From Gymnorhina tibicen (taxonomy: Eukaryota > Chordata > Aves > Passeriformes > Artamidae), in contig VXAZ01004023.1 of assembly GCA_013399875.1 (NCBI GenBank), forward strand, positions 1,053,422-1,117,421: a DNA stretch of 64,000 bases, given 5' to 3'. Below the pieces are notes generated by a model. The model was not told the DNA's origin. It did not search any database and saw nothing but the letters and a program-made list of their open reading frames with translations. A program made the translations under genes and the position numbers. This document shows, piece after piece, positions 10,273 through 22,976 of this stretch; the first letter of the stretch is position 1; each line of letters opens with the position of its first letter.

Positions 10273-13200
10273 GCTAAGCTGGATCACTGATAGCTTTAAC
10301 TCATAAAACCTTTCCCTTAACCATATCTTTCCAATTTCCCCTCTAATTTGCAAGTATATTTTACATATTCATGTGGGCCACGCTTCATTTTCCCCTCGGT
10401 CTGTTTGCACACCTTTTGTAGGTTGTGCAGTGCAGAGGATTGCAGTGGGATGGAGGCTGCTGCAGGATTACGCCAATGTTGCATACACTTACCTCAGAAA
10501 ATCGTTGTCAGTTTAGCTGGGAGTACAGGCTAAATCCTGCTTTGACGCCTGCACAGAAAAGCAGCAAAGAGATAAGAAGCCCTGTGCTGCAGAAATGCTG
10601 CCCCCTCTCCAGGGCTTGGCAAGGGCTGGGACAGGTGAGCCGCAAGTTGCTGAGTGCGCTTTGCAGCTCCACATATGTGGAAAACATGCGCCAGGACTAA
10701 CACTTGATAACGTGAGCAGAAAATATGCAGTAGCAGGATAGATCCCCACCCTTTAGTATGCAAAGCATGTCCACTAGGTGATGTACATGCTGCAAGAGCT
10801 GACATATTACCTGCCTTTCTTTCTGTGCACACTATTGTTTACCCTTTGGTAGTGGGGAAAATGTATTAAGTTCTTTCCAATTTAAAAAAAAAAAGAGAGG
10901 CTATCTGCTTTCAGGAGGTTATAAACTCCATTGATGTACATTTTGACATCTCCTTTTCTAATGGGATGGATTTTAACTCTGCTTCTTACATATTTTTTTG
11001 GGATATTCCTTAATTAAATTATATGCTAAGGATACTTTTCACATTCTTGTTTGCCTTTTGTCATTGTCAGGAGTCCTAAAACTGCTTTAATTTTTCAGCA
11101 TTCTGAAGCACTTTGCAGAATATATGCACAGTGACAGAAAAAGGGGAGCTGGGTTATTTTGGAAAGATCACATAAACAAAAATAATATATTGGCAGTCAT
11201 TTGTGGGAATGCCAGCTTTGTCACTCATTTTCAGTGAAATATGGCTTCTTATTAAAACCCAGATTTTTCAAGAAAAAAAAATTCTACTGGTTAAATAAAG
11301 CACACCAAGCAAAAAGAGAAAAAATTATTTGAAAAGTTTCATTTTACAGAAGCAAAAAGCTTATCTTGTCTGAGTCCACTGTCTATGTTTTAGTTATGCA
11401 AATGAATAGGTATTGAATATTCATCAATTTGATATTAAATGTTTTTTTAATATAAAATATTTATTTTTAGTGCTGAAATATTTATGTCTGTGCTGAAACT
11501 GAGATAATAGATTGTGCTGAAATAACACAAGCTTAGTGCTTCTTCTATAACAAACACAAAAACACCAAAATGGAAATAATAAATTTGTTTTTCATCAATG
11601 TCACAGTGCAGGAAACATTTTGCTGTTGAGGTTCCTGGAAGCAATAAGTGCTGTATTAACTGCCACGCAGCACACACACACACTCGCACACGGGGTACCT
11701 CACCTAACAAGGGGAAACCGTTGCCCTAACACACATGCATACAGTTCCTTAACTTCCCACCTGCCAGGCAGCCACCTGCAATAAACAATAGTGGTCTAAT
11801 ATCAGACAGTAATAAAATAAGCAGCTATGAAGCCGTTTACCTAAACACCACTAGAAGTCCGTCAAAAGTTGAGCTGCAGGCTGAGGGACCCTTTCCTTCG
11901 AGGTGGAGGGGAGACCTCTCTTAGGACAACCTCTGAAGGCCAGCACGTTCCCTTTTTAAACATACCTACTGTTTAACTAGAGACAGCGACCATCTGTAAT
12001 GTACATAATGGTGCACAGCTACTATGAGGTAATGGATCCAAGGTGCATGATCTGTTCCAGGTTTCCTTTTGTGTATACATAGTCCCTCAGTGCTACGTCT
12101 CCTAAAAAGTACAGTGACATTTTGTATATGGAAGGCTAACAACAGAACTCTCTTATCTTTTTCACTGACATGTTGACAGTACATTATTCCACTTACATAC
12201 TTGCTTAAATTGGGAATAAAACTGCATTTCCCTGCTGGCTGTAACTCACCAATGTACCAATCCTGCTTCTGTATTGAAAATCTGGCCCATTCAGATTTCA
12301 TAAAGAGAAGTGAAGTCCTCTCTTGGTATATCAGATCTCCATGTCTCCAGCTGTAAATAAAAACAAACTGGTCTAAGCTGGGAACTCTATTAATATCATG
12401 ACCTCAGTATGATGTAACTGAAACCGCATTTTCCACATCCCCCCTAACCACTGTTTATATTTGCATCAAACTAAGTTAAACAAAGGTAGGTTTTAAAGCC
12501 GCTGTCTTGAAAAAAAAGAAAAAGTCTCTTCTTGAACACAACTTTTATTGTCGTGATTGCTTTAAAATCCACGTGTCTCTATAACCTGAGGAACTCCTCA
12601 CAGAGGTCCAGAAATACTCTACAAGCCACCTAGATATGTTGGTATTCTAGTTCCCTTTATATTGTATTTACATTGTATTGTATATATACTCATATGTTTT
12701 AACTGTTCATATGTGAATCAAAAGCTTGCTTAGATACAGTCCTTCCATGGCACATTAGAATTCACAGGACAACAATTAAAAACTCAAGTACTAATGAGGA
12801 TGTAGTTCACCGCTTAAGCTGAAAAATACATATGAACATAAAGTAGATATTTTATTTTTAAAAAAACCCTAACAATCAAGTATCATAGTGAACAAAGATG
12901 GTATTTAAATGTTTCAAACCACTGTGAAAAAAACTCAGCTAGATAATTGAGTCTGATACTACTGCATTTGTTGGACTCTATTTAAAACCTGATTTATTTT
13001 TAGAAAGAAACTGATGAAATCTGGTTTTCTCAGGAACTGTTATTTGCAGATCAATAGCAACTTAAAATGTTGTCTCATATGCACGTCATTACAGGGAAGA
13101 TGCTTTGATACATCAGTCACTTATTATTTCTCCTTTCAGACAAACAGGAAAAGTAGAAGGAATGAAAAAATGATGTCTTACAGAAAAGAGAAGTATTTTT

Positions 13201-14451
13201 TCCCCTTTCACTGGCAAAAGCTTTCCCTTTGAAAACTTTTAAAGATGCAAGTTAAGAGGACATAGGAAGTAAATAAACCATAATTCAGAAATATTCAGAA
13301 AGAACAAAGCACAGTGTGAGACACGCTATTTATAGAAGAATGAGGAAATAAACATAACACTTTAAACACTACACAGTGCAATGCACAAAATCACATTTTA
13401 AAGGGAAAGTAGCAATGAGAATGTCTAAGAAAATCCACAAGCTGTATGCTTAAAGAGCTAAATTCAGCCCCCTTTAGTTGAATTCTGGTGTATGCTCCAT
13501 CAGTTTGCTGGAACTTTTCTTGAAATTAGGTGCTGCTGCATGTGTCAAAACCTCATGTGAAGTGCCATAATAATTTATTGCCCGTCTGCAGAAACAACCT
13601 GATTCTGTCTCCCTGAAATAACTGACATGTTTGGCCACTGATTTCTTAGTAAAGGAGCCGAACTAGAACACTCACAAACCTTATTACTAAAAATACTTTT
13701 CTTTTAAAATAATGGGTTTTTAGCTCAAACTTCTCTTCTTCTTACATAATTACTTTGCTTTTAACCGTGGGCAAAAAAACCCCTAATATTGTATTTGATA
13801 GTTGTGTCCTACATAACAGAAACCAGGTAAGTCAAATTTAGAAAGCATTTTGAAAAATTTCAAAACTAGAAACTATCTTTAGTCTGCAATAAATAAACAT
13901 GTTAAAAAATAGAAAGGAGTACTTTCCCTGGTTTGACTTGTGATTTTTTCTCTGCCAGCAATGACACAGCTTATAAACTGTGTCTCTAAATCATCCAAGA
14001 GACCCAAGAAACTGTGACTTCAGAGCCGCTTTCACCACCTACAAGATGTGGCAAAAGGTCCAGCTTACAGCAGCCCCTGCCACTTTCTAAGCATCTTAAC
14101 AAGAAAATAAGCTTTTTGAGAGGTCTTGTGTCAGAAATGAACACTTCTGATTAAATATCTTCATTTCTGATATCACTGTGGTGTCTGGAGTTTGAGGAAG
14201 GGTATTGATATCTGTGTTGTACAGAGCTATGTAACTGGTGGCTGGCTCTCAGTCTCAAGGCTGTGACATCTTCCCCTGGGTTAGCAGCCAAAGGAAAACT
14301 TAAAATTGTTTCTGTTCTTCAGCTCTAATGTAGCAAATCTGCAAGGAAAATTTAAAAAAAAAGCTTCAGATTTTAAATTAGAGTTAATGAATCATTTCTA
14401 TTTCTTATTTGATGTCCTTTTGAAATTTCTGTGGTTTTTATATTGATCAGA

Positions 14452-14495
14452 TCACTGTGAGAAGGTGAATAAGTATTCCCCTCTTCTCACAGTGA
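14452..14495. repeat. Perfect 13-bp inverted repeat, 18-nt loop
   Basis: The left arm TCACTGTGAGAAG (14452-14464) pairs perfectly with the right arm at 14483-14495. The size would suit a small RNA hairpin or a binding-site pair. The stem is short for a typical pre-miRNA, and no extended flanking pairing was seen. Confidence 0.8.
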
Positions 14496-15174
14496 GTAAT
14501 TATTCAAACTTTACTTAATAAAAGCCTATTTCTCTTCTTAACATTTTTTGCCTGGAAGCTTCCCAGTTTTGTTTGTTTCTTTTCTCATATTGTTTTGAGG
14601 AAACAGCATACATCTCCCCAGGCCCTCCCTTTACCTTCTCAATCCATAAACAATCTTCTAGTGAAATTTGCTACATGACAGCAAATTACAGTTCCTGATG
14701 AACTGTAGGCTTCAGTGATTTCAACATGAAGTCAGTTTCTCTGTTTTCTGTGACTTCCGTGAAATTGATTCCTTCAGATTTACAATTTCAAAGTTAGAGA
14801 TTTCTGTTTATTAAATTTAGCATTCTCAACAAAATTATCTCCTTATTGGTATGACTGTCACTCGATCAGCATTTCAGAGGTCAGCAACAGGCAGTGAAAA
14901 AAACTGAGGGAGTCTAATATACTTGCCCATTCAGATATATCAGAACAAGGCTTCCTAATGAGTTTGCATAAACTTTGGGATTCATTCCAATAGTTAAAGA
15001 AGAGATTTTGAGGATTCCTAGAGTTAACATCTGTTCGTCTGAAGGCCTTTAAGCAGAGCCATATAAAATGGCAGATTTTCATCAGGTTGATTGTTGTGTA
15101 TTGGGGGTTATTCCACATCAAAAAAGCTACTGAATTAGGCCTCACAGGCTTTGTATAGCTCACAGAGCATCTAG

Positions 15175-15242
15175 CTCACACACACATACATATATATACA
15201 TGCACATATATGATCATATCTATATAGAGAGATATATATATA
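15175..15242. repeat. CA/TA compound microsatellite
   Basis: A short CACACA run passes into imperfect TA and TATC repeats, ending in GATATATATATA. Confidence 0.85.
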
Positions 15243-16642
15243 AACTTTTCTGTGTTTTACTTTTGTGTGGAATGAGTGAGAAGCAGGATAGCCATACATC
15301 TTAAAATTAGAAAAAAAACAGAAAGAGAAGGAAAACGAGAAACCTCAAACAACCAACCAGACATTTTTCTACTTCAGATGCTGCTTTCACTATTCTTTCC
15401 TAAAGTTTCCCATTGAATGTTGAGTCTCCAATTGTGTATGAGATTTCTCAGAATTTTTTTTTTCCCTAGATACCACAAGATTTCTGATTTTATCCCAAGG
15501 TTTTGGAGCTACTTACTTGGAACTCTTGTGCCTACATACTGCTGTTCAATTGAGTAAATATCAGGGTCGCTAATGTTTCTTTTGTAATAACTTCACTTCT
15601 AAAGGGCAAACTACAATTCTTAGAAAAGAGATACAGGAGACCTGAAGAGTTGTTAATTACAGGCAAAGAGCCTTGGACTTTGTCTGTCTCTGCCTGCTGA
15701 AGCCATGGATGGTCACTGATAAATGCCTGAGCTAGCAGGGTTAGATCACTAAAACCTGTGTAGCAATAGTGCAAAAGCCACATGTGATTAGTTTAACACA
15801 TCTGGTTTCTGCAGTGATGCCAGCGCATCAAAAGCACACCAACTTACACTTTGGCTTTGATGACCGATTCTACTGACGAGTGTGATCTCCATAAGTTTCC
15901 AGATGAGCTTAATGTGAACAGATTTTGCAGGAGGGGAATTTGTCTGTATTTCAAATGAGTGAATGATCTCTATAGTCTAAAGAGTACCCTATTAATAACA
16001 TGGGAATCATGGGGCTGTCATTAGACATTATCAAGACCAAGAACATGCTATATCACTCTTTTTGTGCCCATATGGTTGCCCAATATTCTCTCTCTATTGG
16101 ACTGTGCTTGGTTTTGGCATCTGAAAGCTATCTGGAACAATAAGCTACAGGTTTCCAATCATGTCCATGTAATTGGAGTAGCACCATACCAAGACCATAG
16201 CTGCTGGCATCTGCTGAAACAGCTGTAGACTGAGAAATATCATAAAATGCCAGAACTGGGAATGTAGTCAATAGAGTCTTTAAACTCTCAAAAGCACACT
16301 CCTGTTCTTTATCCTGTTTATTTTCAGTGTCTGTTCTAAGCAGTTAATAAAAAAGATTGGCCTTTTTAATGAGAGTTTAAGTACGAATTTGCTTCAAATT
16401 TTATCATGCTGATGAACCACACTAGTTCTGATATGTTTTTATATGGGGGTGTTTCAAATATAGTCTTGATTTTTTTTCTACCTCAATTTTACTTCATGTC
16501 TGTCACGTATCCTGACTGTCATAGCCTGTATTTCCTGCTGGTTTAGTCCTGTAGCTTACATGACCTTCACAACTTGTGTTAACTTTAATGTTGCAATGTT
16601 TCTCAAACTGCCAATAACCTATTACTATAATTATATAGTAAA

Positions 16643-16658
16643 GAGCCCTTTAGGGCTC
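16643..16658. repeat. 7-bp hairpin
   Basis: GAGCCCT and AGGGCTC are separated by two T. It is followed by ordinary AT-rich DNA rather than a U tract and has no known role. Confidence 0.6.
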
Positions 16659-17816
16659 ATAGGAAGTCCTTTAGAATAATTCTGAGATATCTGTGATGCC
16701 AGTCTGATGATCAAAGCAGTATTTCTGAATGATGCCACTGTTTTAGCACTGTCATGGTGAAGTAGACCTTGTCTGAGTTTCTACCTGCATCTTGTAAGAT
16801 TGTTGGCATATGGTTGATTGTGAATCAGATCTTCCTGCTGACAAGAAAAGAGCAAGAACCTTTCAAGTCTACTTGTGTGGTATTTTCACCACAACTGATC
16901 TCAAAAAAGAAACAGTTCAGGTCTGAGCTCTAACCTGTAGCTCATCATAAAACAATTACTTTTAAATTGTGGAAAATACAACTTTACACAATAGTTGGCA
17001 TGAGAGAAACATATACCACTTCAATTGGGTTAAACAACTTTTTCCTGAATTTGACAGATTTCACCAAGCTGGCCTTATCTCCTCTGTTCACTGTGCAAAA
17101 CCCCTTTGAAAGATTTACCTATAGTGACATTATTAGAGGGGAAAAATCATCTTTGCCTGAATAACTGCAGCAGATGTTGATTCAGTGAGTGGTATGTCTC
17201 CATCCAGCTGAGCTTTTGACCACTACTGTGGGATTCTTCAGTGTAGCCTTAGACATTTAGACTTACGTAGAAAGAAAAATCAAACAAAAAAGCTAAGAGA
17301 GAGGACTTATTTTTCATTGTTCTTAATGAAGACATAAGGAATACTTTCCAGATTGCTTCCACATTTCTCCTGGGCTACGCTGTAAATAATTTCAAATCGC
17401 TCATATCCCAGACCTGTCTCACCTTTTTGCTGCTTAAAGCCAAAGAGTCCAACTGAAACTCTCAGGACCAGCCTGATCCATCATCACCAAAACAAAGTGG
17501 AAACTACAGTCACTGTCCTCAGGGAAGTCAGGACAAGGAAACCAAAACTGGGCTTGGCATTACTGGCTTCTTTACATTTCATCTGCTTACCTGTCCTCAG
17601 TTACTTCATACTGGTGACTGAGGTTCCTAATCCACAGTAAAGGTAAAACACACCTTAAAACAAGGAGGTGCCTGAGAGTATTCACTCCTTCTGCACACTT
17701 GCAGTTGAGAGCTGTCACCTTCCTTCATCTGTGTGGACACAGTTATCCTGGGATCTCTGGTTTGTGTATGTGTTGGTTCTGTCCCATTTCCTTGATAAGG
17801 GGTGATCAAGCTTGTC

Positions 17817-18220
17817 TTCCTTCCTTCCTTCCTTCCTTCCTTCCTTCCTTCCTTCCTTCCTTCCTTCCTTCCTTCCTTCCTTCCTTCCTTCCTTCCTTCC
17901 TTCCTTCCTTCCTTCCTTCCTTCCTTCCTTCCTTCCTTCCTTCCTTCCTTCCTTCCTTCCTTCCTTCCTTCCTTCCTTCCTTCCTTCCTTCCTTCCTTCC
18001 TTCCTTCCTTCCTTCCTTCCTTCCTTCCTTCCTTCCTTCCTTCCTTCCTTCCTTCCTTCCTTCCTTCCTTCCTTCCTTCCTTCCTTCCTTCCTTCCTTCC
18101 TTCCTTCCTTCCTTCCTTCCTTCCTTCCTTCCTTCCTTCCTTCCTTCCTTCCTTCCTTCCTTCCTTCCTTCCTTCCTTCCTTCCTTCCTTCCTTCCTTCC
18201 TTCCTTCCTTCCTTCCTTCC
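17817..18220. repeat. (TTCC)101 perfect tetranucleotide array
   Basis: The array is 404 bases of uninterrupted TTCC, reading as GGAA on the minus strand. It has no internal variant in the given sequence. It keeps two frames open on each strand (up to 207 codons plus, 156 minus), but those translations are just Phe-Leu-Pro-Ser or Lys-Glu-Gly-Arg repeats and are not genes. It is a polypurine-polypyrimidine mirror repeat able in principle to form triplex DNA, and GGAA is the core of ETS-family binding sites. Absolute purity over 101 units implies recent expansion or an assembly consensus effect. Confidence 0.98.
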
Positions 18221-18258
18221 TTCTCTGCCTCCCTCCCTCCCTCCCTCTCTTTCTTCCT
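18221..18258 (-). repeat. CCCT tract with minus-strand G-quadruplex motif
   Basis: Directly after the TTCC array come four CCC runs separated by single T (18231-18245). On the minus strand this is four GGG runs with one-base loops, a strong intramolecular G-quadruplex pattern. CT-rich sequence continues to about 18258. Confidence 0.85.
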
Positions 18259-21200
18259 CTTCTCAGAAGCTTTCATTTTTTGTAGTTATTATTGTTGTGC
18301 CACTTATCCTACATTTTTTTAAATTTACCTAAGCTTTTAACTGTAAGATTTCTGTGAGTCATATTTGTCAGTTCTTTACAATTCTACATATCAGGCACTC
18401 TCTGATGTGTTCATTCTTGTTGGTATCAAAGCCACAAGGCTCTCTGTATTCATTTTGAGTCTATCTAAAGACTTAAATCACATCAGAATGTGCTTATCAA
18501 ACATGTTAAGGGCAACATCTTAGCATCACCTTCCTTTTAAAAGACAAATGATTTATAAATAATTTCTGCTTGACTTCACATTGAATAAATTGATGTGCTA
18601 ACATGTACATCACCACTCTTCATGTTAAAGTGTACTTCATCACTCCTTGTGCTAAGTTTTTTGTACTATTAATTTCACACATGCCATTTGATTACATTCA
18701 TGTCTGGAAATCCAGAGAATCTTGCATTTTGTTAAATAATAAATTTTTGATAGGATGTCATGAAACAGTACAAAAAAGGGGAAAGAGCCTCTCTGTTTCA
18801 CAGGTGTCACTTCTAGAGGCCAGTGGCTATGATGGGGACAGTGTTCAGTGGGCCATGGTGGTATTTCTTAAAAAATCTATCATGTGGTTTACATCTCTTC
18901 CTATAATCATATTCATACTTCTGGCCTTGTGAATTAGGAAATTAAATTTGCTTCATTGTATTTGCAAGTGTTTCTCCATATTACCAAGCACTTCTATTTC
19001 CTATGAGAATCAGAGTAACAGAGTACACAAGATCTGGGGGAAGAAAAAAAGTGTCTCTTGTCAGTCATCAAAGCCATTCTTTGGCCACACCAAAGTTGTA
19101 TTTTAATCAGAAATATAAAATCTGCTCCGGTTTATATGCCAACATATTGGTTAGAGATTGTACTAGATTCTCAGTGTCAAGGTCATAGGGATGTCGGAAC
19201 AAACCTATGTGCCAAAAACCTTTATTTCCTATGTCAGCCAGGAATACCCAGGAGTGACCCCACTGCTCTCACAGAAATGTCCTTCCAAAGCACACTCTAG
19301 TGTGAATTCACTCAGAGCAGGTGGGGTTTTCAGCTCTGCAGTCCACAGTCAGATGGGATGGCCTGCTCCTTTATAGGATTTACACCTTTATAGAGGCTCA
19401 AAAAGACCATTGCTACTTCTGCTCTGCCCTGGTGATACTCTTGGCTTTGTGGACCCTCACTCCACCAATTTTGATAAGGCCAAAATGGTGCCCTCAGTTC
19501 ATCCAACAGTAGTCTTGGTTCCCTGCTGAGAGCCAGACTTCAGCATCCCAGCAAAGCCAACTTGTCATAGCCAGATTTACACTACTCAGAGCACTCACCA
19601 TGCAGCAGCACCTACAGTCACACAGAAATAGGCTGCTGATAGCAACATAGGATCAGTCATGCATGTTGAAGTATGACCCAATTAAAAAAAAAAAACCAAA
19701 AAAAACCTTCAGAGAAAGCAACAGTAAATGTTTGTACAAAGATAACAAAAATAGAAGGAACAATGTCCAGAGTGAGTCTTCTGGTTCTTCCCAGTAGAGG
19801 GAGTTGGGAGTTCCCTTCATTTCCCTCCATCGTTTCCCCTACTAATGTTGTGGAAGTATGGAACTTAAAATTACAACAAGAGAGAAGAAAAACTCTGTCG
19901 CCTCTTTTATTTCTGTACATATTTGCTTCTTGCACAGGGTGGGTCATTCTTCCAGACTAACTCAATATCTTTCTTGGAAAACTGGTTTCACTATTTGGAT
20001 ATCATTATGCAACACTATAGGATGGTTATCTGTAGCAAAAATACCACAGATAATTTCAAAGGTTACTCACGCTATCAAATACACTATTTTGAGTCGCGTG
20101 CTTTTTTTCAACCACTCAGCAGAATTGGCAAGCACAGTTTCTTTAAAAAGGAATCAAGAATAGATCTGGTTTTGTGGCAACTGTAGTTCTTGGTAAGTAA
20201 CAAAATGAGGGGAAATGATTCACAGACTTTCAGGTAAGAACAAAGTGTTTATAACGGTAGCATGTGATAAAGGGCATGATCATAGTATTTAACACTACAA
20301 ATATTTTCTCAGATTCTCTAGTGATTATCATAGTTCTCTGCTCTTATCTAGTGGTTTTCACCTGTGTTCTTCATATTAAATAAAAAAATCCAAGTGAGAA
20401 AACAGCAACACAGTGTGAACAAGAGCCACAACACCCAGAAAGTCACCGGCACAGGATCAGCCTCGGACCAGTGCAGTGCTCTCAGCCCCAGGCAGCATAG
20501 CTGGCCTCCCACCCCATCCCCACCCAACAAATGCAGTCTAATGATAGCACCCAAGGAAGAATCACGGAGGAGGAATCCCGTTCTTCTCTCAGTGACAGAC
20601 TTTAATAGTCACAAGCTACCAGCTCTTTTTCCCAATGAAAGAAGATCTCAGCAAAGTTACATACCTTCTGTAACTCCCAGTAAACCAAAACCTACTCTGC
20701 AACACGTGTGCAAGTTCATCATTGTAAGGAAAGGCCATCAACACAGAGCCATAAACCCAAAGGGATCACTGGTAACTATGTGGAAGCACACTTTCCTTCA
20801 GACTGAGCCTGTCCTACTCTAAAATGATCAACATTGGGAAACCTCTTCATAAGCTTAGGAACTGCAACATCACAGAAATTAAAATAGTCTCATGCACTAG
20901 GCAGAAATGGTTTCTTTCCAGGGTATTAATCAGACAGCCTTAAAGAATTTTAAAATGAACCTATTATTAATTTGGGCTGTGGTAAATTTTAGAGTAATGC
21001 TAATTGCTTAATATTAAAAGCCAAGAAAAGTACAGCAGTTCACATTGCTAGGCTTGTTTTTTTCCCCCAAGAAAAAATACTATGACATCTTCTATTTTTA
21101 TCAACTCCCTTTTGAAGTTTTTATTAACCTAGGACACAAAGGTCCATCACAGAGTGCTCTGTAGCTGTTAGTATAAAAGCATGTTGAATGCGGTCTGACA

Positions 21201-22318
21201 CAAATACTGAAGCTTGTTACCATTAGAAGCCCAAGCTCCTTAGGCTCATAAAGGGAAAGAAGTATTCCTTAGAAGGGTATTATCCCAACCTGTACCTGGG
21301 CTCCATTATACACATACAATATGGCAGCACAGCATCCTACTACTTTTTTGATTTTTCCCTTGGTATTTTGCTGTCAGTAACACTACACGAGCACAGAAGG
21401 ATAGTCTGGGCCCGACATGCAAAATGGTAAGTACCTCTCTACTTTCCAGATTAGCTTCCCCTGCTACATTTGATGAGATTTAAGTTGGTCTCGGACTATT
21501 GATGGCCTGCCCTTAATTTCTCCTGATTAATTTTTTTTTGCCTATTACACAGTTAATATAGTACAAACACAAAAAAAGTTTGCCAAACCACATTCCATAC
21601 AACTCCTACATGTTGCTCTGGTCAGGGTCTGGCAGGCTCTAGGCAGAGCTTAATAATAAGGGATTTTTTGGCTACTTCAGCACACGCCTGCTCTGATAGT
21701 GGTGTGATAGGTGCTTTTCACTTCTGATATCCTCCAAGCAAGTCCAGGCCAGTCTAACCTTGCCAGTTAGTGCATAACCTGTCACCTATTTTTGTGGTAC
21801 CAAATTTTGTATCACTTTCAGTTTGGGTTTCTCTGGCTTTTTCCTCTTGACTGCCACTGATTTCTTGATAATGCATCTCTTTCCTTGATGTGTTTTCTTC
21901 CCTGCAGTTTCATTTCATGGCACTGTTTTGAAACAGATGCTCTGGCTACTTGCACAGTCAGTCCTGCCAGCTTCATGATTCTTCCTTGCTGTTTTTGACT
22001 GTAACCCTCAATTTACTAAGGCCTAATTGTAAGAGATAATGGGAAAAAAGACCAAGTAGGCAAAACATAAAATGTAATTTAAGACTTTCAAGCATACATT
22101 TTCTACAGCATATTTGATTTTTCAGTAATAAGAATTTCTGGTTCCATGCTTTTTATTCTGGATGTAATGAAAATATGTTCTTTACATAACTTAGTTGAAA
22201 TAAAATGAGCTGTCTAGTAAGACAGAACCTCTGGGAAGGGAATTGGAAAATAGTCTTTTGTTCCTCGTCTTCCCCTTGCTAGAGTGTTTTATTTATTTCA
22301 GTAGGATCATCATGGTTG

Positions 22319-22345
22319 TTTAAAGCTACATAAAGTAGCTTTAAA
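22319..22345. repeat. Perfect 11-bp hairpin, 5-nt loop
   Basis: TTTAAAGCTAC (22319-22329) pairs exactly with GTAGCTTTAAA (22335-22345) around the loop ATAAA. Confidence 0.8.
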
Positions 22346-22388
22346 GGTACATAAATTGTATTCAAAAATACCAACAGCTTGCTTGCTT

Positions 22389-22409
22389 TATGTATAAAAT
22401 TTATACATA
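22389..22409. repeat. Near-perfect 21-bp palindrome
   Basis: TATGTATAAA and TTTATACATA pair perfectly around a single A, 44 bases after the previous hairpin. The sequence is AT-only apart from one G/C pair, so chance formation is easier than for the GC-containing hairpins. Confidence 0.75.
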
Positions 22410-22941
22410 ATATTAATATTACTTCAGTGTGGACTCCGTAGTTCGGATCTCTGAGTACCCAGATATTAATGAGGTATCACAGTATGTCATAGGTATCTAA
22501 TTTTAGGCTTCTAGTTTTGACATATCAATATCAATTTTAATTTTTAATTCAAATGAAAATTTCCCATAAATACCACAGAAAACCATGAAGTTATCTATGG
22601 CAATTTAATATTTGAAGTCCTTGGATTTCAGCATTTGTTACTCACATTTTTTTGCTGTAAGATGCCAGTGCATTTGGATGTAAAATGAGATATGGATTCC
22701 TAGAAGTGTAGTGGATTAGCAAGCTTTTAGCAAAAACTGTCCGCTTCGTATTTCTCCTTCTGTGATTTCCCTCTGTCTTCAAAGGAGAAGAGATTAGCTC
22801 TCTACACAACATTTCAGTCAGTAATTTCCAGGAAAACAGAATGTTATGCCAGAGAACATCTTTGCTCAACAGTTTGCATGGGCCATTGGAATTTACGGTC
22901 CTTAATGTTAAAGACTGTTCATTGAGTATAAGACTATTTAT

Positions 22942-22976
22942 TGGTCATAAGGCCACTCAGTGGTCATAAGGCCATT
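22942..22976. repeat. Tandem repeat, 19-bp unit, about two copies
   Basis: The unit TGGTCATAAGGCCACTCAG is followed by a second copy beginning TGGTCATAAGGCCA, then diverging. Confidence 0.8.

Larger units (their letters stand above)
7171..17816. other. Noncoding stretch, no gene recognised
   Basis: This is AT-rich sequence with small simple repeats and one hairpin, listed separately. The longest open frames (up to about 114 codons, for example 9883-10227 plus and 11966-12301 minus) have no recognisable domain, signal peptide or repeat. Their length is unremarkable for chance. A plus-strand donor-like ACAGGTGAGC lies near 10631 without exon support. Confidence 0.6.

Noticed and set aside
17699..18332. 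Long open frames of 156-207 codons on both strands
   Set aside because: They are translations of the (TTCC)n array (Phe-Leu-Pro-Ser or Lys-Glu-Gly-Arg repeats); a 4-base unit without stops stays open in every frame it can.
20364..20822. 152-codon plus-strand frame with Ser/Pro-rich content
   Set aside because: No domain or splice signals were recognised, and the length is within chance expectation.
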